This document shows, in pieces, positions 49,986 through 59,357 of a DNA stretch of 64,000 nt. Position 1 is the stretch's first letter, and each line of letters starts with the position of its first letter. The translations under genes were made by a program, and so were the position numbers. The stretch is from Streptomyces anulatus (GTDB lineage Bacteria > Actinomycetota > Actinomycetes > Streptomycetales > Streptomycetaceae). Below the pieces are notes generated by a model, which searched no databases, had not been told where the DNA came from, and saw only the letters and a program-made list of their open reading frames with translations. Where the stretch lies: NCBI RefSeq assembly GCF_000721175.1, contig NZ_JOEZ01000012.1:186001-250000 (forward strand). The letters are read 5' to 3'.

Positions 49986-51380
49986 TCAGAACTGGAGCGA
50001 CTTGGTCTGGAGGTACTCCGCCAGACCGTGCGGCCCCAGCTCGCGCCCCACCCCCGACTGCTTGTAACCGCCGAACGGGGCAAGCGGGTTGAAGCGGCCG
50101 CCGTTGATGTCGACCTGCCCGGTGTCCATCCGGCGGGCGAAGGCCACCGCCTCCTCGTCGTCCGCGGCCCACACGGCCCCGGCGAGCCCGTACACGGTGT
50201 CGTTGGCGATCCGCAGGGCGTCGTCGACGTCCTCGTACCGCAGGATCGAGACCACCGGGCCGAAGATCTCCTCGCGGGCGATCGTCATGTCCGGGGTGAC
50301 GTCGGCGAAGACGGTCGGGCTGACGTAGTAGCCGGTCTCCAGCGGCGCGTCCGGGCCGCCCGCGATCAGCCGGGCGCCCTCCTCGACGCCCTTGGCGATG
50401 TAACCGCGCACCCGGGCCTGCTGCTTGGCGTTGACGAGCGGACCGACCCGGTCCCCGGCGACGTACTTGGTGACGGCGTTCGCCGCGAGTTCCACGGCCT
50501 CGTCGTACCGCTCGGCGTCCACCAGCATCCGGGTCCAGGCGCTGCACGTCTGGCCGGAGTTGGTCATCACGTTGGCGATGCCGACGTTGACCGCCTTGGC
50601 GAGGTCGGCACCGGGCAGGATCACGTTGGCGGACTTGCCGCCGAGTTCGAGGGCGACGCGCTTGATCGCGGCCCCCGCGGTGGCGCCGATCTGCTTGCCG
50701 ACTGCGGTGGAGCCGGTGAAGGAGACCAGGTCGACGTCCTCGTGGGCGGCGAGCGCCTGGCCGGCGACCGGTCCGAGGCCGGTGACGAGGTTGAAGACCC
50801 CCGGCGGCAGACCGGCCGCCTCGGTGGCCTCCGCGAAGAGCTGGGCGGTGAGCGGGGTGTCCTCGGCGGGCTTGAGGACGACGGTGCAGCCCGCGGCGAG
50901 CGCGGGCGCGACCTTGGCGACGATCTGGTGGAGCGGGTAGTTCCAGGGGGTGATCGCGCCGACCACGCCGACCGGCTCCAGCAGCACGGTGGAGTTGCCG
51001 ATCCGCTCCTCGAAGGCGTGGCGGGCGGCCAGTTCGGCGTACGAGGCGGCCACCAGCACGGGCACGCCCGCGTGGACCGTCCGCGACAGCGCCAGGGGTG
51101 AGCCCAGCTCGGCCGTGATGGTCTCGGCCAGCACGTCCTTGCGGGCGGCCAGCGCGTCGGCGAGCGCGGTGAGCCGGGCGGCGCGCTCGGCGGGCGGGGT
51201 CGCGGCCCAGGCGGGGAAGGCGGCGCGCGCGGCCCGCACGGCCGCGTCGACGTCCTCGGCCGTTCCCGCCGGTACGTGGGCGATGACCTGCTCGTCGGCC
51301 GGGTTCACGACCGCGATCGTGTCCCGGCCGACGGCGGGCCGCCACGAACCGTCGATGTACATCTGGTCATGGGCCTTCAT
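49986..51380 (-). CDS. Aldehyde dehydrogenase
   Basis: A 464-residue NAD(P)-dependent aldehyde dehydrogenase. The catalytic Cys lies in [12 protein letters not shown] (about residue 281), the general-base Glu in [11 protein letters not shown] (about 247), and the cofactor motif is [11 protein letters not shown]. The C-terminus [24 protein letters not shown] is the family hallmark. It converts the aldehyde made by the adjoining alcohol dehydrogenase to acid. ATG 51380 follows GGGAGGAAA. The longer in-frame ORF extends through the operator at 51453 and is rejected. The promoter region bears an AAACTAGC-type palindrome. Confidence 0.93.
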   Translation of the reverse strand: MKAHDQMYIDGSWRPAVGRDTIAVVNPADEQVIAHVPAGTAEDVDAAVRAARAAFPAWAATPPAERAARLTALADALAARKDVLAETITAELGSPLALSRTVHAGVPVLVAASYAELAARHAFEERIGNSTVLLEPVGVVGAITPWNYPLHQIVAKVAPALAAGCTVVLKPAEDTPLTAQLFAEATEAAGLPPGVFNLVTGLGPVAGQALAAHEDVDLVSFTGSTAVGKQIGATAGAAIKRVALELGGKSANVILPGADLAKAVNVGIANVMTNSGQTCSAWTRMLVDAERYDEAVELAANAVTKYVAGDRVGPLVNAKQQARVRGYIAKGVEEGARLIAGGPDAPLETGYYVSPTVFADVTPDMTIAREEIFGPVVSILRYEDVDDALRIANDTVYGLAGAVWAADDEEAVAFARRMDTGQVDINGGRFNPLAPFGGYKQSGVGRELGPHGLAEYLQTKSLQF

Positions 51381-51452
51381 GGCTGTTTCCTCCCGGACGT
51401 GCTGTGCGGAGCGCCGAAGCCGTGCGGCGCGGGGCACACGTCGCACCCGCCC

Positions 51453-51471
51453 AAACTAGCGCCGTTAGTTT
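51453..51471. promoter_or_regulatory. AAACTAGC-type TetR operator (site B)
   Basis: AAACTAGCGCCGTTAGTTT has perfect outer arms AAACTA/TAGTTT and lies 72 bases upstream of the aldehyde dehydrogenase start. It matches 13 of 18 positions of site A at 44953 over AAACTAGCnnnGYTARTT. Confidence 0.6.
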
Positions 51472-51645
51472 TCTGACGCCAGGGAGCCTCCCGAGACACC
51501 GGTCACGCCCGGCGCGCACGCCCCGGCGCGGGCACCCCCCACCCGGGCCGTCTTGCCGGAACGGCATGGTCCCTTGCCCTGACGGCCGTCCGCCGGGCAA
51601 GACTGGACGGGCCCGCGAACCAGGATCATCCACCGAGGAGGCGCC

Positions 51646-52146
51646 ATGACCGCCACAGCCCGCCCCCGGCGCCGCCGGGACACCCCGCCGCCCCGGACCG
51701 GGGGAAGCGAGATCGAGGTGCTGCGCGGCTTCCTCGACTATCTGCGCACTTCGGTCTCCGCGAAGGTCGAGGGCGCCCCGGAACCGGAGGTCCGCACCGC
51801 CGAGGTGCCGTCAGGCACGAACCTGCTCGGCCTGCTCAACCATCTGGCCTTCGTCGAGCGGGCCGTCTTCCTCGGGGAGCGGGTCGGCGACTGGCCGACG
51901 ACCTTCCACGCCGCGCCCGCGGACGGCGTGAGCGACGTCGTCACCCGCTACCGGGAGTCGGTCGCTGAGGCGAACGGCGTCCTCGACAGGTGCACCGACC
52001 TCGGCGCGCCGGTGCCCCGCCCACGATCTGAGGACCCTGCCCCCAGCGTCCGTTGGGCCCTTACGCACATGATCGAGGAAACCGGGCGCCACGCCGGTCA
52101 CGCGGACATCCTCCGCGAGCTGATCGACGGCTCGACCGGACGCTGA
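51646..52146 (+). CDS. DinB/DUF664-family protein
   Basis: A 166-residue four-helix-bundle protein of the DinB superfamily. The three metal-binding histidines appear in GLLNHLAFVERAVF and in THMIEETGRHAGHADILRELIDG near the C-terminus, as in DUF664 members. These proteins are often mycothiol- or bacillithiol-dependent transferases, so a thiol-transferase or detoxification role is possible. The N-terminus is basic and variable (TARPRRRRDTPPPRTGG). GAGGAGG precedes ATG 51646. The gene stands alone. Confidence 0.85.
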   Translation: MTATARPRRRRDTPPPRTGGSEIEVLRGFLDYLRTSVSAKVEGAPEPEVRTAEVPSGTNLLGLLNHLAFVERAVFLGERVGDWPTTFHAAPADGVSDVVTRYRESVAEANGVLDRCTDLGAPVPRPRSEDPAPSVRWALTHMIEETGRHAGHADILRELIDGSTGR

Positions 52147-52325
52147 CCGGGCGGTCACCTCGGCGGAGTCGGCGAGCGTCGAGCGGCCGTCCGGGCTGAT
52201 GGAGCACGGGCGTGGGGACCGCTGGACGAGCCGGTGGGGGCCTGAGGCGGCGGCGGAGGACTTGGCCGACGGGGAAGAGTGGCGGCCCTGCGGGGTGGGC
52301 CACCAGTCTGCCTATGCTCAGGCCC

Positions 52326-52679
52326 ATGGCACTGGAATGGGAACAGATCATCGTCGACTCCGCCGACCCCGTCGCTCTCGGGCGCTGGTGGGCCGAGGCT
52401 CTCGGCTGGGTTGTGGTGGACGAATCCGAGGAGATCATCGAGATCCGGCCCGAGCCGGACCAGATGCCTGGCCTGCTCTTCGTGCCTGTCCCCGAGGGCA
52501 AGGCGTCGAAGAACCGGCTCCATCCCGACTTCCGCCCTGACGACCAGGAGGCCGAGGTTGTGCGGCTGCTCTCCCTCGGTGCCCGGCGCGTCGACACCGT
52601 GCAGGACGGGCGGCACTGGGTGACCCTCCTCGACCCGGAGGGCAACGAGTTCTGCGTCCTGAGTGATCGGAAGAGCTGA
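52326..52679 (+). CDS. VOC-superfamily (glyoxalase-like) protein
   Basis: A 117-residue single-domain VOC protein. It opens EWEQIIVDSADPVALGRWWAEALGW, the standard first beta-alpha unit, and ends HWVTLLDPEGNEFCVLSDRKS, the typical last strand with its metal-ligand Glu. An internal His lies in NRLHPDFRPDD. The family includes antibiotic-binding proteins, lyases and dioxygenases, so no specific substrate is claimed. ATG 52326 is the only start giving the expected N-terminus. The gene seems monocistronic. Confidence 0.88.
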   Translation: MALEWEQIIVDSADPVALGRWWAEALGWVVVDESEEIIEIRPEPDQMPGLLFVPVPEGKASKNRLHPDFRPDDQEAEVVRLLSLGARRVDTVQDGRHWVTLLDPEGNEFCVLSDRKS

Positions 52680-53100
52680 GCGGGGACCGAAAAGGAGCGG
52701 TCGCGGTCCGATGCGCGTGCTCGATCGTCAGCGTCCGGGGCGGACGCGTCCAGGGCAGCTGACCTGGGATGCCCGCCACCCGTCGTTCGTCGTGCTCGCG
52801 GATGACGGGATACGACTCACGGAGCCCGCCCTCACCCCGCCGGGGCCGGTGCCGCCCACCGCCGTACCGCAGGACACACCGCCGGGCGGCGGGCCCGTGC
52901 GCCGACCGTCCGGAACGGCACCGAATGGAGGCCGAGCCGGAACGGGGTCGCCGAGCCGGTCGCCGGTCAGCCGGAGGGCGAGCGCGGTGGACCGGGCCCG
53001 GCGCGGGGGCGGCCATCGACACCGCCCCCCCCCTGCGCGAAGGCGATGACGAGGCGCAGCAGCCGGCCCCTTCCGGGCCCGGTCAGCGGTGCGGGTGCCA
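52680..53100. other. Intergenic region with no supported gene
   Basis: The 421-base gap between the VOC gene and the CitMHS gene contains an open frame from ATG 52711 (MRVLDRQRPGRTRPGQLTWD, then Pro/Arg-rich noise). It lacks a clear ribosome site and becomes low-complexity after about 45 codons. A decayed short gene is possible, but I do not call it. Confidence 0.4.
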
Positions 53101-54552
53101 TCACATGATGCCGAACAGGATCCCCGCGGCGAGCACCACCAGCGAGGTGAGCACGGCCCACTTGACGGTGAAGCGGGTGTGGTCGCCGAACTCGACCTTC
53201 GCCATGCCGACGAGGACGTACACGGCGGGCACGAGGGGCGAGGACATGTGCAGGGCCTGGCCGGCCAGGGAGGCGCGCGCGATCTCCAGCGGCGAGACCC
53301 CGTGGGCCGCGCCCGCCTCGGCGAGGACGGGGAGGACGCCGAAGTAGAAGCCGTCGTTGGACATGAAGTAGGTGAGCGGCAGGCTGAGCAGGCCGGTGAC
53401 GATGGCCATGTGCGGACCCATCGCCTCGGGGACCGCGCCGACGACCCAGTCGGCCATGTTCTCCACCATGCCGGTGCCGGTCAGGACCCCGGTGAAGACG
53501 GCGGCGGCGAAGACCATGCCGGAGACGTTGAGGACGTTGTCGGCGTGCGCGGCGATCCGGGCCCGCTGGTCGGGCATGTGGGGGAAGTTGACGGTGAGCG
53601 CGAGGGCCGCGCCGAGCAGGAAGAGCACCGGGATCGGCATCAGTTCCATGATCATCGCCGCCAGCAGGGCGGCGGTGAGTGAGGCGTTGAACCAGTAGAG
53701 CTTCGGACGGAGCGTGGACCGGTTCGGGTCGAGGCCCCGGAACTCGTCGTCGCCCCCGTCGGCCGGGCCGGCGTCGGTGCCGGACCCCGTCCCCGTGCCC
53801 GTACCGCCGGTGGAGGCGGATGCGGAGCCGGCGGTGGCCTTGCGGAGGCGGTCCTCGCCACCGGGGCCGCCCGCACCGGTGGACACGGTCTCCGGCTCCG
53901 GCTCCGGCTTCCGGGCGAGCGCCTCGTCGAGGGTGAGCGTCCCCAGGCGCTTGCGCTCCCGGAGGCCGAGCACGTACGCCAGCACGAACACGGCGAGCAG
54001 CCCCATGGCCAGCGCCGGGATCATCGGCACGAAGATCTCGGAGGCGTCCAGCTCGAGGGCGGTGGCGGCGCGGGCGGTGGGGCCTCCCCAGGGGAGGGTG
54101 TTCATGACGCCGTTGGCGGTGGCCGCGACACCGGTCATGACGACCAGGCTCATCTTCAGGCGTTTGTAGAGGGGATACATCGCCGAGACGGTGATCATGA
54201 AGGTGGTGGAGCCGTCGCCGTCCAGCGAGACGATCGCGGCGAGCACCGCCGTACCGACGACGATGCGCATCGGGTCGGCCTGGCAGAACTTCAGGATGCC
54301 CCGGACGATCGGGTCGAACAGGCCGACGTCGATCATCACGCCGAAGTAGACGATGGCGAACATCAGCATGGCGGCGGTGGGCGCGAGGTTGCCGACGCCT
54401 TCGATGACGTAGTCGCCGAGCTGCGCTCCCTGTCCGACGGCGACACAGAACAGTGCGGGGATCAGTACCAGCGCCGCGATCGGCGACATCTTCTTCGTCA
54501 TGATCAGGACCAGGAAGGTCGCGATCATGGCGAACCCGAGGATTGTCAGCAT
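53101..54552 (-). CDS. CitMHS-family metal-citrate symporter
   Basis: A 483-residue inner-membrane transporter that imports citrate complexed with a divalent metal plus protons. It has about 12 helices. Landmarks: FGVMIDVGLFDPIVRGILK, AAIVSLDGDGSTTFMITVSAMYPLY, ATANGVMNTLPWGGPTARAA, YFMSNDGFYFGVLPVLAEAG and ALHMSSPLVPAVYVLVGM. A long, repetitive Gly/Thr/Ser/Asp cytoplasmic loop (about residues 205-275) splits the two halves and is longer than in compact homologues. S. coelicolor has a studied member of this family that prefers Fe or Ca citrate. The start is ATG 54552, directly downstream of an inverted repeat. Confidence 0.93.
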   Translation of the reverse strand: MLTILGFAMIATFLVLIMTKKMSPIAALVLIPALFCVAVGQGAQLGDYVIEGVGNLAPTAAMLMFAIVYFGVMIDVGLFDPIVRGILKFCQADPMRIVVGTAVLAAIVSLDGDGSTTFMITVSAMYPLYKRLKMSLVVMTGVAATANGVMNTLPWGGPTARAATALELDASEIFVPMIPALAMGLLAVFVLAYVLGLRERKRLGTLTLDEALARKPEPEPETVSTGAGGPGGEDRLRKATAGSASASTGGTGTGTGSGTDAGPADGGDDEFRGLDPNRSTLRPKLYWFNASLTAALLAAMIMELMPIPVLFLLGAALALTVNFPHMPDQRARIAAHADNVLNVSGMVFAAAVFTGVLTGTGMVENMADWVVGAVPEAMGPHMAIVTGLLSLPLTYFMSNDGFYFGVLPVLAEAGAAHGVSPLEIARASLAGQALHMSSPLVPAVYVLVGMAKVEFGDHTRFTVKWAVLTSLVVLAAGILFGIM

Positions 54553-54559
54553 GGGGATA

Positions 54560-54617
54560 CCTAACGTTCATCCTTGAACTCCCACCGGTCTCGGCGGTCG
54601 GTCCGGATGACGTTAGG
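54560..54617. promoter_or_regulatory. Inverted repeat in the CitMHS leader
   Basis: CCTAACGTTCATCC (54560-54573) and GGATGACGTTAGG (54605-54617) are complementary except for one extra base. They bracket 31 bases directly upstream of the transporter start. A related half, CAGCGTTAACAAG, follows at 54628. This could be an operator or an mRNA hairpin. Confidence 0.45.
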
Positions 54618-54690
54618 GGCCCTCTCGCAGCGTTAACAAGATGTCGACGTGTGAGCAATACGAGCAAAACCCCAGGTCAACGCGGTGATG

Positions 54691-56895
54691 CTAATGAGCT
54701 GGGGTGACGGAGACCGGAATGGCGTTCAGCACCGCGGTGCCGGACAACGGATCCAGGAGCGTGCCGTCGAGCAGCTGGTTCACGTTCGCCCCCGGGTGGG
54801 CGGCAGCGACCGCCATGCGGGTGCCGGGGCGGCTGTGGCCCCACCCGTGCGGCAGGCTCACCACCCCGCTCCGCACGGTGTCGGTGATCTCGGCGGGGGC
54901 CTCGATCCCGCCGCCCGACGACTCGATCCGGACGGTGGCCCCGTCCACGAGCCCGAGGCGGGCCGCGTCGTCGGGGTGGATCTGGAGGGTGCAGACGTTG
55001 GACCCGCCGGTGAGCGAGCCGACGTTGTGCATCCAGCTGTTGTTGGAGCGCAGGTGGCGGCGGCCGACGAGGACCAGCGCGGCGGGCCGGTCGCCCAGCG
55101 CCCGGCGCAGGCGCGGCAGATCGGCGGCGATCGGCTCCGGGAGCAGTTCGATGTGGCCGGAGCGGGTGCGCAGGACGTCGGGGACGCGGGGTTTCAGCGG
55201 GCCGAGGTCGATGCCGTGCGGGTGGGCGAGGAGCTGCTCCAGCGTCAGTCCGTACGGGCCGAGGCGCAGCATGAGGTCGAGGCGGCGTTCGGGGCCGTTC
55301 GCGCCGGTGAGCCCGGCGGCCTGCTCCTTCGGGACTCCGGCGCGGGTGAGCGCGGTGTCGATGGCCAGGTCGTCGACGGCGGAGGGCTTGGCGCCGTGCA
55401 TACCGCTCACCGCGAGGACGAGACGGGCGTGGATCTCGCTCTCGTCCATCCGCCCGTCCTCCAGCGGCACGGCGGCACGGGTGTAGCGGACCTGGTTGTG
55501 GACGGCGAAGTTGTTGAGCGCGAAGTCGAAGTGGGCGCTCTGCGAGGGCGGCGGCGGGGGCAGGACGACATCGGCGTGCCGGGAGGTCTCGTTCAGATAC
55601 GGGTCGACGCTGACCATGAAGTCGAGCCCTTCGGCGAGGGCCGCGTCCAGACGGTCGCCGTCGGGCGCGGAGAGCACGGGGTTGGCCGCGATGACCACCA
55701 GGGCGCGGATACGGTCCTCGCCCGGGGTGTCGATCTCCTCGGCGAGGGCGGCGATGGGCAGTTCGCCCTTGGCCTCGGGGTGCCCGGACACCCGGCTCGA
55801 CCAGCGGCCGAGCGCGAAGCCCTTGCCCGGGGCCGCTTCACGGGTCCCGGGTTCGGCGGCGCGTGGGGCGCGTGCGGTGGCGGAGAGCGGGAACAGCGCA
55901 CCGCCGGGCCGGTCCAGGTTGCCGGTGAGGATGTTGAGGACGTCCACCAGCCAGCTGGCCAGCGTGCCGTGCTCGACGGTGCAGCTGCCGATGCGCCCGT
56001 AGACGGCCGCGGTGGGGGCGGCGGCGAGTTCGCGGGCGATGGCGGTGATGCTGTCCGCGTCCACGTCGCAGGCGGGGGCGACGGCGTCCGGGGTGAAGTC
56101 CGCGAGGGCCGCGGCGAGTTCGTCGATTCCTTCCAGGTGCTCGGCGAGCGGGCCGGGGTCGGCGAGCTTCTCCGCCAGCAGCGTCTGCGCGAGCGCGGCC
56201 AGCAGCAGGGCGTCCGCGCCGGGCCGGATCGCGACGTGCCGGTCGGCGAGACGGGCGGTGCGGGTGCGGCGCGGGTCGATGACGGTGAGGGTGCCGCCGC
56301 GCCTGCGCAGGGCCTTGAGCCGGCCGGGGAAGTCGGGAGCGGTGCAGAGGCTGCCGTTGGACTCCAGCGGGTTGGCGCCGATCAGCAGGAGATGGTCGGT
56401 GCGGTCGAGGTCCGGTACGGGGATCGCGTGCGCGTCACCGAAGAGCAGGCCGCTGGAGACGTGCTTGGGCATCTGGTCCAGGGTGCTCGCGGTGAAGACG
56501 TTACGGGTGCGCAGGGCGCCGAGCAGCAGGGGCGGGTAGAGGAAGCCCGCCATCGTGTGCACGTTGGGGTTGCCGAGGACCACGCCGACGGCCCCGGGCC
56601 CGTGGTCCTTCGTCAGGGCCGGTATCCGTGCGGCGATCAGGTCGAACGCCTCGCTCCAGGCAGCCTCGCGCAGCTCCCCGTCGTCGCCGCGCACGAGGGG
56701 GACGCGCAGCCGGTCGGGGTCGGCGTCGAGCCCACCGAAGGAGGCGCCCTTGGGGCAGATGAAGCCCCGGCTGAAGATGTCGTCCCGGTCGCCGCGCGCA
56801 CCGGTGACGGCGGTCCCCTCGATGGTGAGGGTGAGGCCGCAGGTGGCCTCGCAGAGCGGGCAGATGCGTGGTGCGGTGCGGGATTCGTGGGACAT
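54691..56895 (-). CDS. Molybdopterin oxidoreductase
   Basis: A 734-residue molybdenum enzyme of the DMSO-reductase superfamily. The N-terminal [4Fe-4S] ligands are CPLCEATCG (about 11-19) and FICPKG (about 46). A bis-MGD-binding core follows, with LLIGANPLESNGS, LTVIDPRRTRTARLADRHVAIRPGADALLLAAL and MVSVDPYLNETSRHADVVLP. The C-terminal dinucleotide domain is LVGRRHLRSNNSWMHNVGSLTGGSNVCTLQIHPDDAARLGL. It is cytoplasmic, with no Tat signal, as for formate-dehydrogenase-like or BisC-like members. The substrate is unknown. ATG 56895 is the start. An ATACCGACCGGT site lies 78 bases upstream, and a TetR gene sits beyond it. Confidence 0.9.
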   Translation of the reverse strand: MSHESRTAPRICPLCEATCGLTLTIEGTAVTGARGDRDDIFSRGFICPKGASFGGLDADPDRLRVPLVRGDDGELREAAWSEAFDLIAARIPALTKDHGPGAVGVVLGNPNVHTMAGFLYPPLLLGALRTRNVFTASTLDQMPKHVSSGLLFGDAHAIPVPDLDRTDHLLLIGANPLESNGSLCTAPDFPGRLKALRRRGGTLTVIDPRRTRTARLADRHVAIRPGADALLLAALAQTLLAEKLADPGPLAEHLEGIDELAAALADFTPDAVAPACDVDADSITAIARELAAAPTAAVYGRIGSCTVEHGTLASWLVDVLNILTGNLDRPGGALFPLSATARAPRAAEPGTREAAPGKGFALGRWSSRVSGHPEAKGELPIAALAEEIDTPGEDRIRALVVIAANPVLSAPDGDRLDAALAEGLDFMVSVDPYLNETSRHADVVLPPPPPSQSAHFDFALNNFAVHNQVRYTRAAVPLEDGRMDESEIHARLVLAVSGMHGAKPSAVDDLAIDTALTRAGVPKEQAAGLTGANGPERRLDLMLRLGPYGLTLEQLLAHPHGIDLGPLKPRVPDVLRTRSGHIELLPEPIAADLPRLRRALGDRPAALVLVGRRHLRSNNSWMHNVGSLTGGSNVCTLQIHPDDAARLGLVDGATVRIESSGGGIEAPAEITDTVRSGVVSLPHGWGHSRPGTRMAVAAAHPGANVNQLLDGTLLDPLSGTAVLNAIPVSVTPAH

Positions 56896-56972
56896 GGGCC
56901 CTCCCCGGGCGGCTGCGGCGACGGCACGTGGACATGGGCCGGGCGGGCGTGGGAGCCCCGGCCCGACCGAGC

Positions 56973-56990
56973 ATACCGACCGGTACGCAT
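56973..56990. promoter_or_regulatory. ATACCGAC-type TetR operator candidate
   Basis: ATACCGACCGGTACGCAT lies between the TetR gene at 57135 and the molybdopterin oxidoreductase gene. It shares ATACCGACYGGT with the sites at 21714 and 28875. Confidence 0.5.
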
Positions 56991-57134
56991 GGTGGGGAGG
57001 TGTTGCGCGGAGGAGAAGACGGCGGAGGAGGCGGACGGGCCCCCGACCTGGGGTCACCCCTCAGGACCGTCGCCCGGACGGGCAGCGGTCGGACGAGCAC
57101 GGGCCGGAAAGGGCACCGGTCAGAAGGGCACCGG

Positions 57135-57755
57135 TCAGTCGAGTGTCTGGGCGAGGTAGGACCTGACCAGGGTCCGGGTCTCGGCGACGATGGCCGCGTC
57201 CCCCGAAGGTTCCGTACGGAAGGCGAGCTGGAGCAGCGCGTCGGCGGCCTCGACGCTCACCAGGATCGCCCGGGACAGCCCCTCGTCGGGCCGGCGGCCG
57301 AGGTGGCCGGCGAGCAGGACGGCGAGCCGGTCCGCCAGCCGCCGGTTGGCGTCGTCCGCCGCACCCTCGGCGGGAAACGGCGGTCCGAAGTCGACGAGCG
57401 CGAAGCCGGGGACGCTCCGCTTCATCGCCAGGTACTCGTCGAGCACCGCGTCGATGGCGGCGCGCCAGTCGGCGGCGGGGAGATCCGCGAGCCGGGCGGT
57501 GATGCGTTCGGCGTAGACGTCCAGGTTGCGCAGCGCGAGGGCGTCGACGAGAGCGCGCTTGTTGGAGAAGAACCGGTAGACGGAGCCGATGGGCACATCG
57601 GCGCGCTCGGCGACGGCCCGGGTGGTGAGCTGCTCGTAGCCGGTCTCGTCGAGGAGCCCGGCGCATGAGTCGAGTATCCGGGCCAGGCGGTCGGCGCTGC
57701 GCTGCTGCACGGGGGCGCGGCGGAGATTCGGGTTGACAGGGGGCACGGGCCCCAT
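57135..57755 (-). CDS. TetR-family regulator
   Basis: A 206-residue repressor. HTH: LTTRAVAERADVPIGSVYRFFSNKRALVDALALRNL (about residues 42-77). The ligand domain carries AAIDAVLDEYLAMKRSVPGFALVDFGPPFP and a final RTEPSGDAAIVAETRTLVRSYLAQTLD. ATG 57755 (MGPVPPVNPNLRRAPVQQRS) is chosen because the upstream frame reads an Ala-rich stretch without homology. It lies upstream of the molybdopterin oxidoreductase gene in the same direction, separated by 239 bases that hold an operator-like dyad. It may control that gene or the divergent hmgA. Confidence 0.85.
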   Translation of the reverse strand: MGPVPPVNPNLRRAPVQQRSADRLARILDSCAGLLDETGYEQLTTRAVAERADVPIGSVYRFFSNKRALVDALALRNLDVYAERITARLADLPAADWRAAIDAVLDEYLAMKRSVPGFALVDFGPPFPAEGAADDANRRLADRLAVLLAGHLGRRPDEGLSRAILVSVEAADALLQLAFRTEPSGDAAIVAETRTLVRSYLAQTLD

Positions 57756-57910
57756 GATGCCGTGCCCCCTCCGCCCGGAGAACAGCAGCCGTAACCGGCC
57801 GGGCCCTCCCCTTCCCGCACCCGCCGCGAAGAGCGGGGCACCCGCCCTGAAGAGCGCGGCAGCTGCCCCGGAGAGTGCGGCACACACCACGAATGGCGCG
57901 ATGTATGCCG

Positions 57911-57939
57911 TTGACGCGCCCCGCTCCTATTCCTACGGT
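57911..57939 (+). promoter_or_regulatory. hmgA promoter
   Basis: TTGACG and TACGGT are separated by exactly 17 bases, close to the streptomycete housekeeping sigma consensus. The -10 ends 62 bases before the hmgA start. Confidence 0.65.
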
Positions 57940-58001
57940 GGTGCATAGGATTCGTCGTCCGGCGGATCCGATGGCTTTCTTGGGCACACCGGGAGTGCGG
58001 G

Positions 58002-59321
58002 ATGAGCGCGATCGACCAGGCGAGGAAGACGGCCGAAGGGCTGGCGTATTCCTCCGGCTTCGGCAACGAGCACAGCTCGGAGGCGGTTCCCGGGGCGCTG
58101 CCGCACGGCCGCAACTCCCCCCAGCGCGCCCCGCTCGGGCTGTACGCGGAGCAGCTGAGCGGCTCCGCGTTCACCGAGCCGCGCGCGGACAACCGCCGTT
58201 CCTGGCTCTACCGGATCCGCCCCTCGGCCGCCCACCCGGCGTTCACCCGGACCGACAACGGGGGCCTGCGCTCGGCGCCCTTCACGGAGACCGTGCCGGA
58301 CCCGAACCGGCTGCGCTGGAACCCGCTGCCCGACCCCGCGCCCGGCACGGACTTCCTGAGCGGCCTGTGGACGCTCGGCGGCAACGGCGACGCCGCGCAG
58401 CGCGCCGGCATGGCGATCCACCTGTACAACGCCGACACATCGATGACGGACCGGGTTTTCAGCGACTCCGACGGCGAGCTGCTGATCGTCCCGGAGCGCG
58501 GCGGCCTGCTGCTGCGCACCGAACTGGGCCTGCTGCGCGCCGAACCGGGCCATGTCGCGCTGATCCCGCGCGGCGTCCGCTTCCGGGTGGAGCTGCTGGA
58601 GGAGACCGCGCGCGGGTACGTCTGCGAGAACTACGGCCGCCCGTTCGCGCTGCCCGACCTCGGCCCGATCGGCGCCAACGGCCTGGCGAACGCCCGGGAC
58701 TTCCTCGCCCCCGTCGCCGCGTACGAGGACCACGAGGGCCCGGTGGAGGTGGTCAACAAGTTCTGCGGGAACCTCTGGTCGGCGACGTACGACCACTCGC
58801 CGCTCGATGTGGTGGCCTGGCACGGCAACCACACCCCGTACGTCTACGACCTGCGCAGGTTCAACGTGATCGGCACGATCAGCTACGACCACCCCGACCC
58901 GTCGATCTTCACGGTGCTGACCTCGCCGTCCGACACCCCGGGGCTGGCCGGAGTCGACTTCGTCGTCTTCGCGCCACGCTGGCTGGTCGGCGAGGACACC
59001 TTCCGCCCGCCGTACTTCCACCGCAATGTGATGAGCGAGTACATGGGGCTGATCGACGGGGCGTACGACGCGAAGGCGGACGGCTTCGTGCCCGGAGGCG
59101 GCTCCCTGCACAACATGATGTCGGCGCACGGACCGGACCGGGAGACCTTCGACCGGGCGAGCGCGGCCGAGCTGAAGCCGCAGAAGATCGACGACGGTCT
59201 GGCCTTCATGTTCGAGACCCGGTGGCCGGTCACGGCGACCGCGCAGGCGGCCGCCGCCGGCCATCTGCAGCGCGGCTACGACGACGTGTGGCAGGGTCTG
59301 AGCCGCAACTTCCGGCCGTAG
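58002..59321 (+). CDS. hmgA: Homogentisate 1,2-dioxygenase
   Basis: A 439-residue iron enzyme that opens the ring of homogentisate to maleylacetoacetate in tyrosine/phenylalanine catabolism. The N-terminus [26 protein letters not shown] is diagnostic. Fe(II) ligands appear in [19 protein letters not shown] (His and Glu), and a third in [15 protein letters not shown]. The length matches bacterial HmgA. Loss of this enzyme causes brown pigment. ATG 58002 follows a strong promoter. maiA and fahA are not adjacent. A GntR-type regulator gene starts 36 bases downstream. Confidence 0.96.
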   Translation: MSAIDQARKTAEGLAYSSGFGNEHSSEAVPGALPHGRNSPQRAPLGLYAEQLSGSAFTEPRADNRRSWLYRIRPSAAHPAFTRTDNGGLRSAPFTETVPDPNRLRWNPLPDPAPGTDFLSGLWTLGGNGDAAQRAGMAIHLYNADTSMTDRVFSDSDGELLIVPERGGLLLRTELGLLRAEPGHVALIPRGVRFRVELLEETARGYVCENYGRPFALPDLGPIGANGLANARDFLAPVAAYEDHEGPVEVVNKFCGNLWSATYDHSPLDVVAWHGNHTPYVYDLRRFNVIGTISYDHPDPSIFTVLTSPSDTPGLAGVDFVVFAPRWLVGEDTFRPPYFHRNVMSEYMGLIDGAYDAKADGFVPGGGSLHNMMSAHGPDRETFDRASAAELKPQKIDDGLAFMFETRWPVTATAQAAAAGHLQRGYDDVWQGLSRNFRP

Positions 59322-59357
59322 ACGGCGGACGGCCCAAGGGGACGGGACGGGGACGAC

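Noticed and set aside
52663..53049. Possible small gene between the VOC and CitMHS genes
   Set aside because: There is no ribosome site, the frame turns into Pro/Arg low complexity, and the antisense frame is equally open. Not supported.
54685..57159. Open frame of 824 codons on the plus strand
   Set aside because: It is exactly antisense to the molybdopterin oxidoreductase, whose frame has all cofactor motifs. The plus frame is Gly/Val/Asp-rich without motifs.
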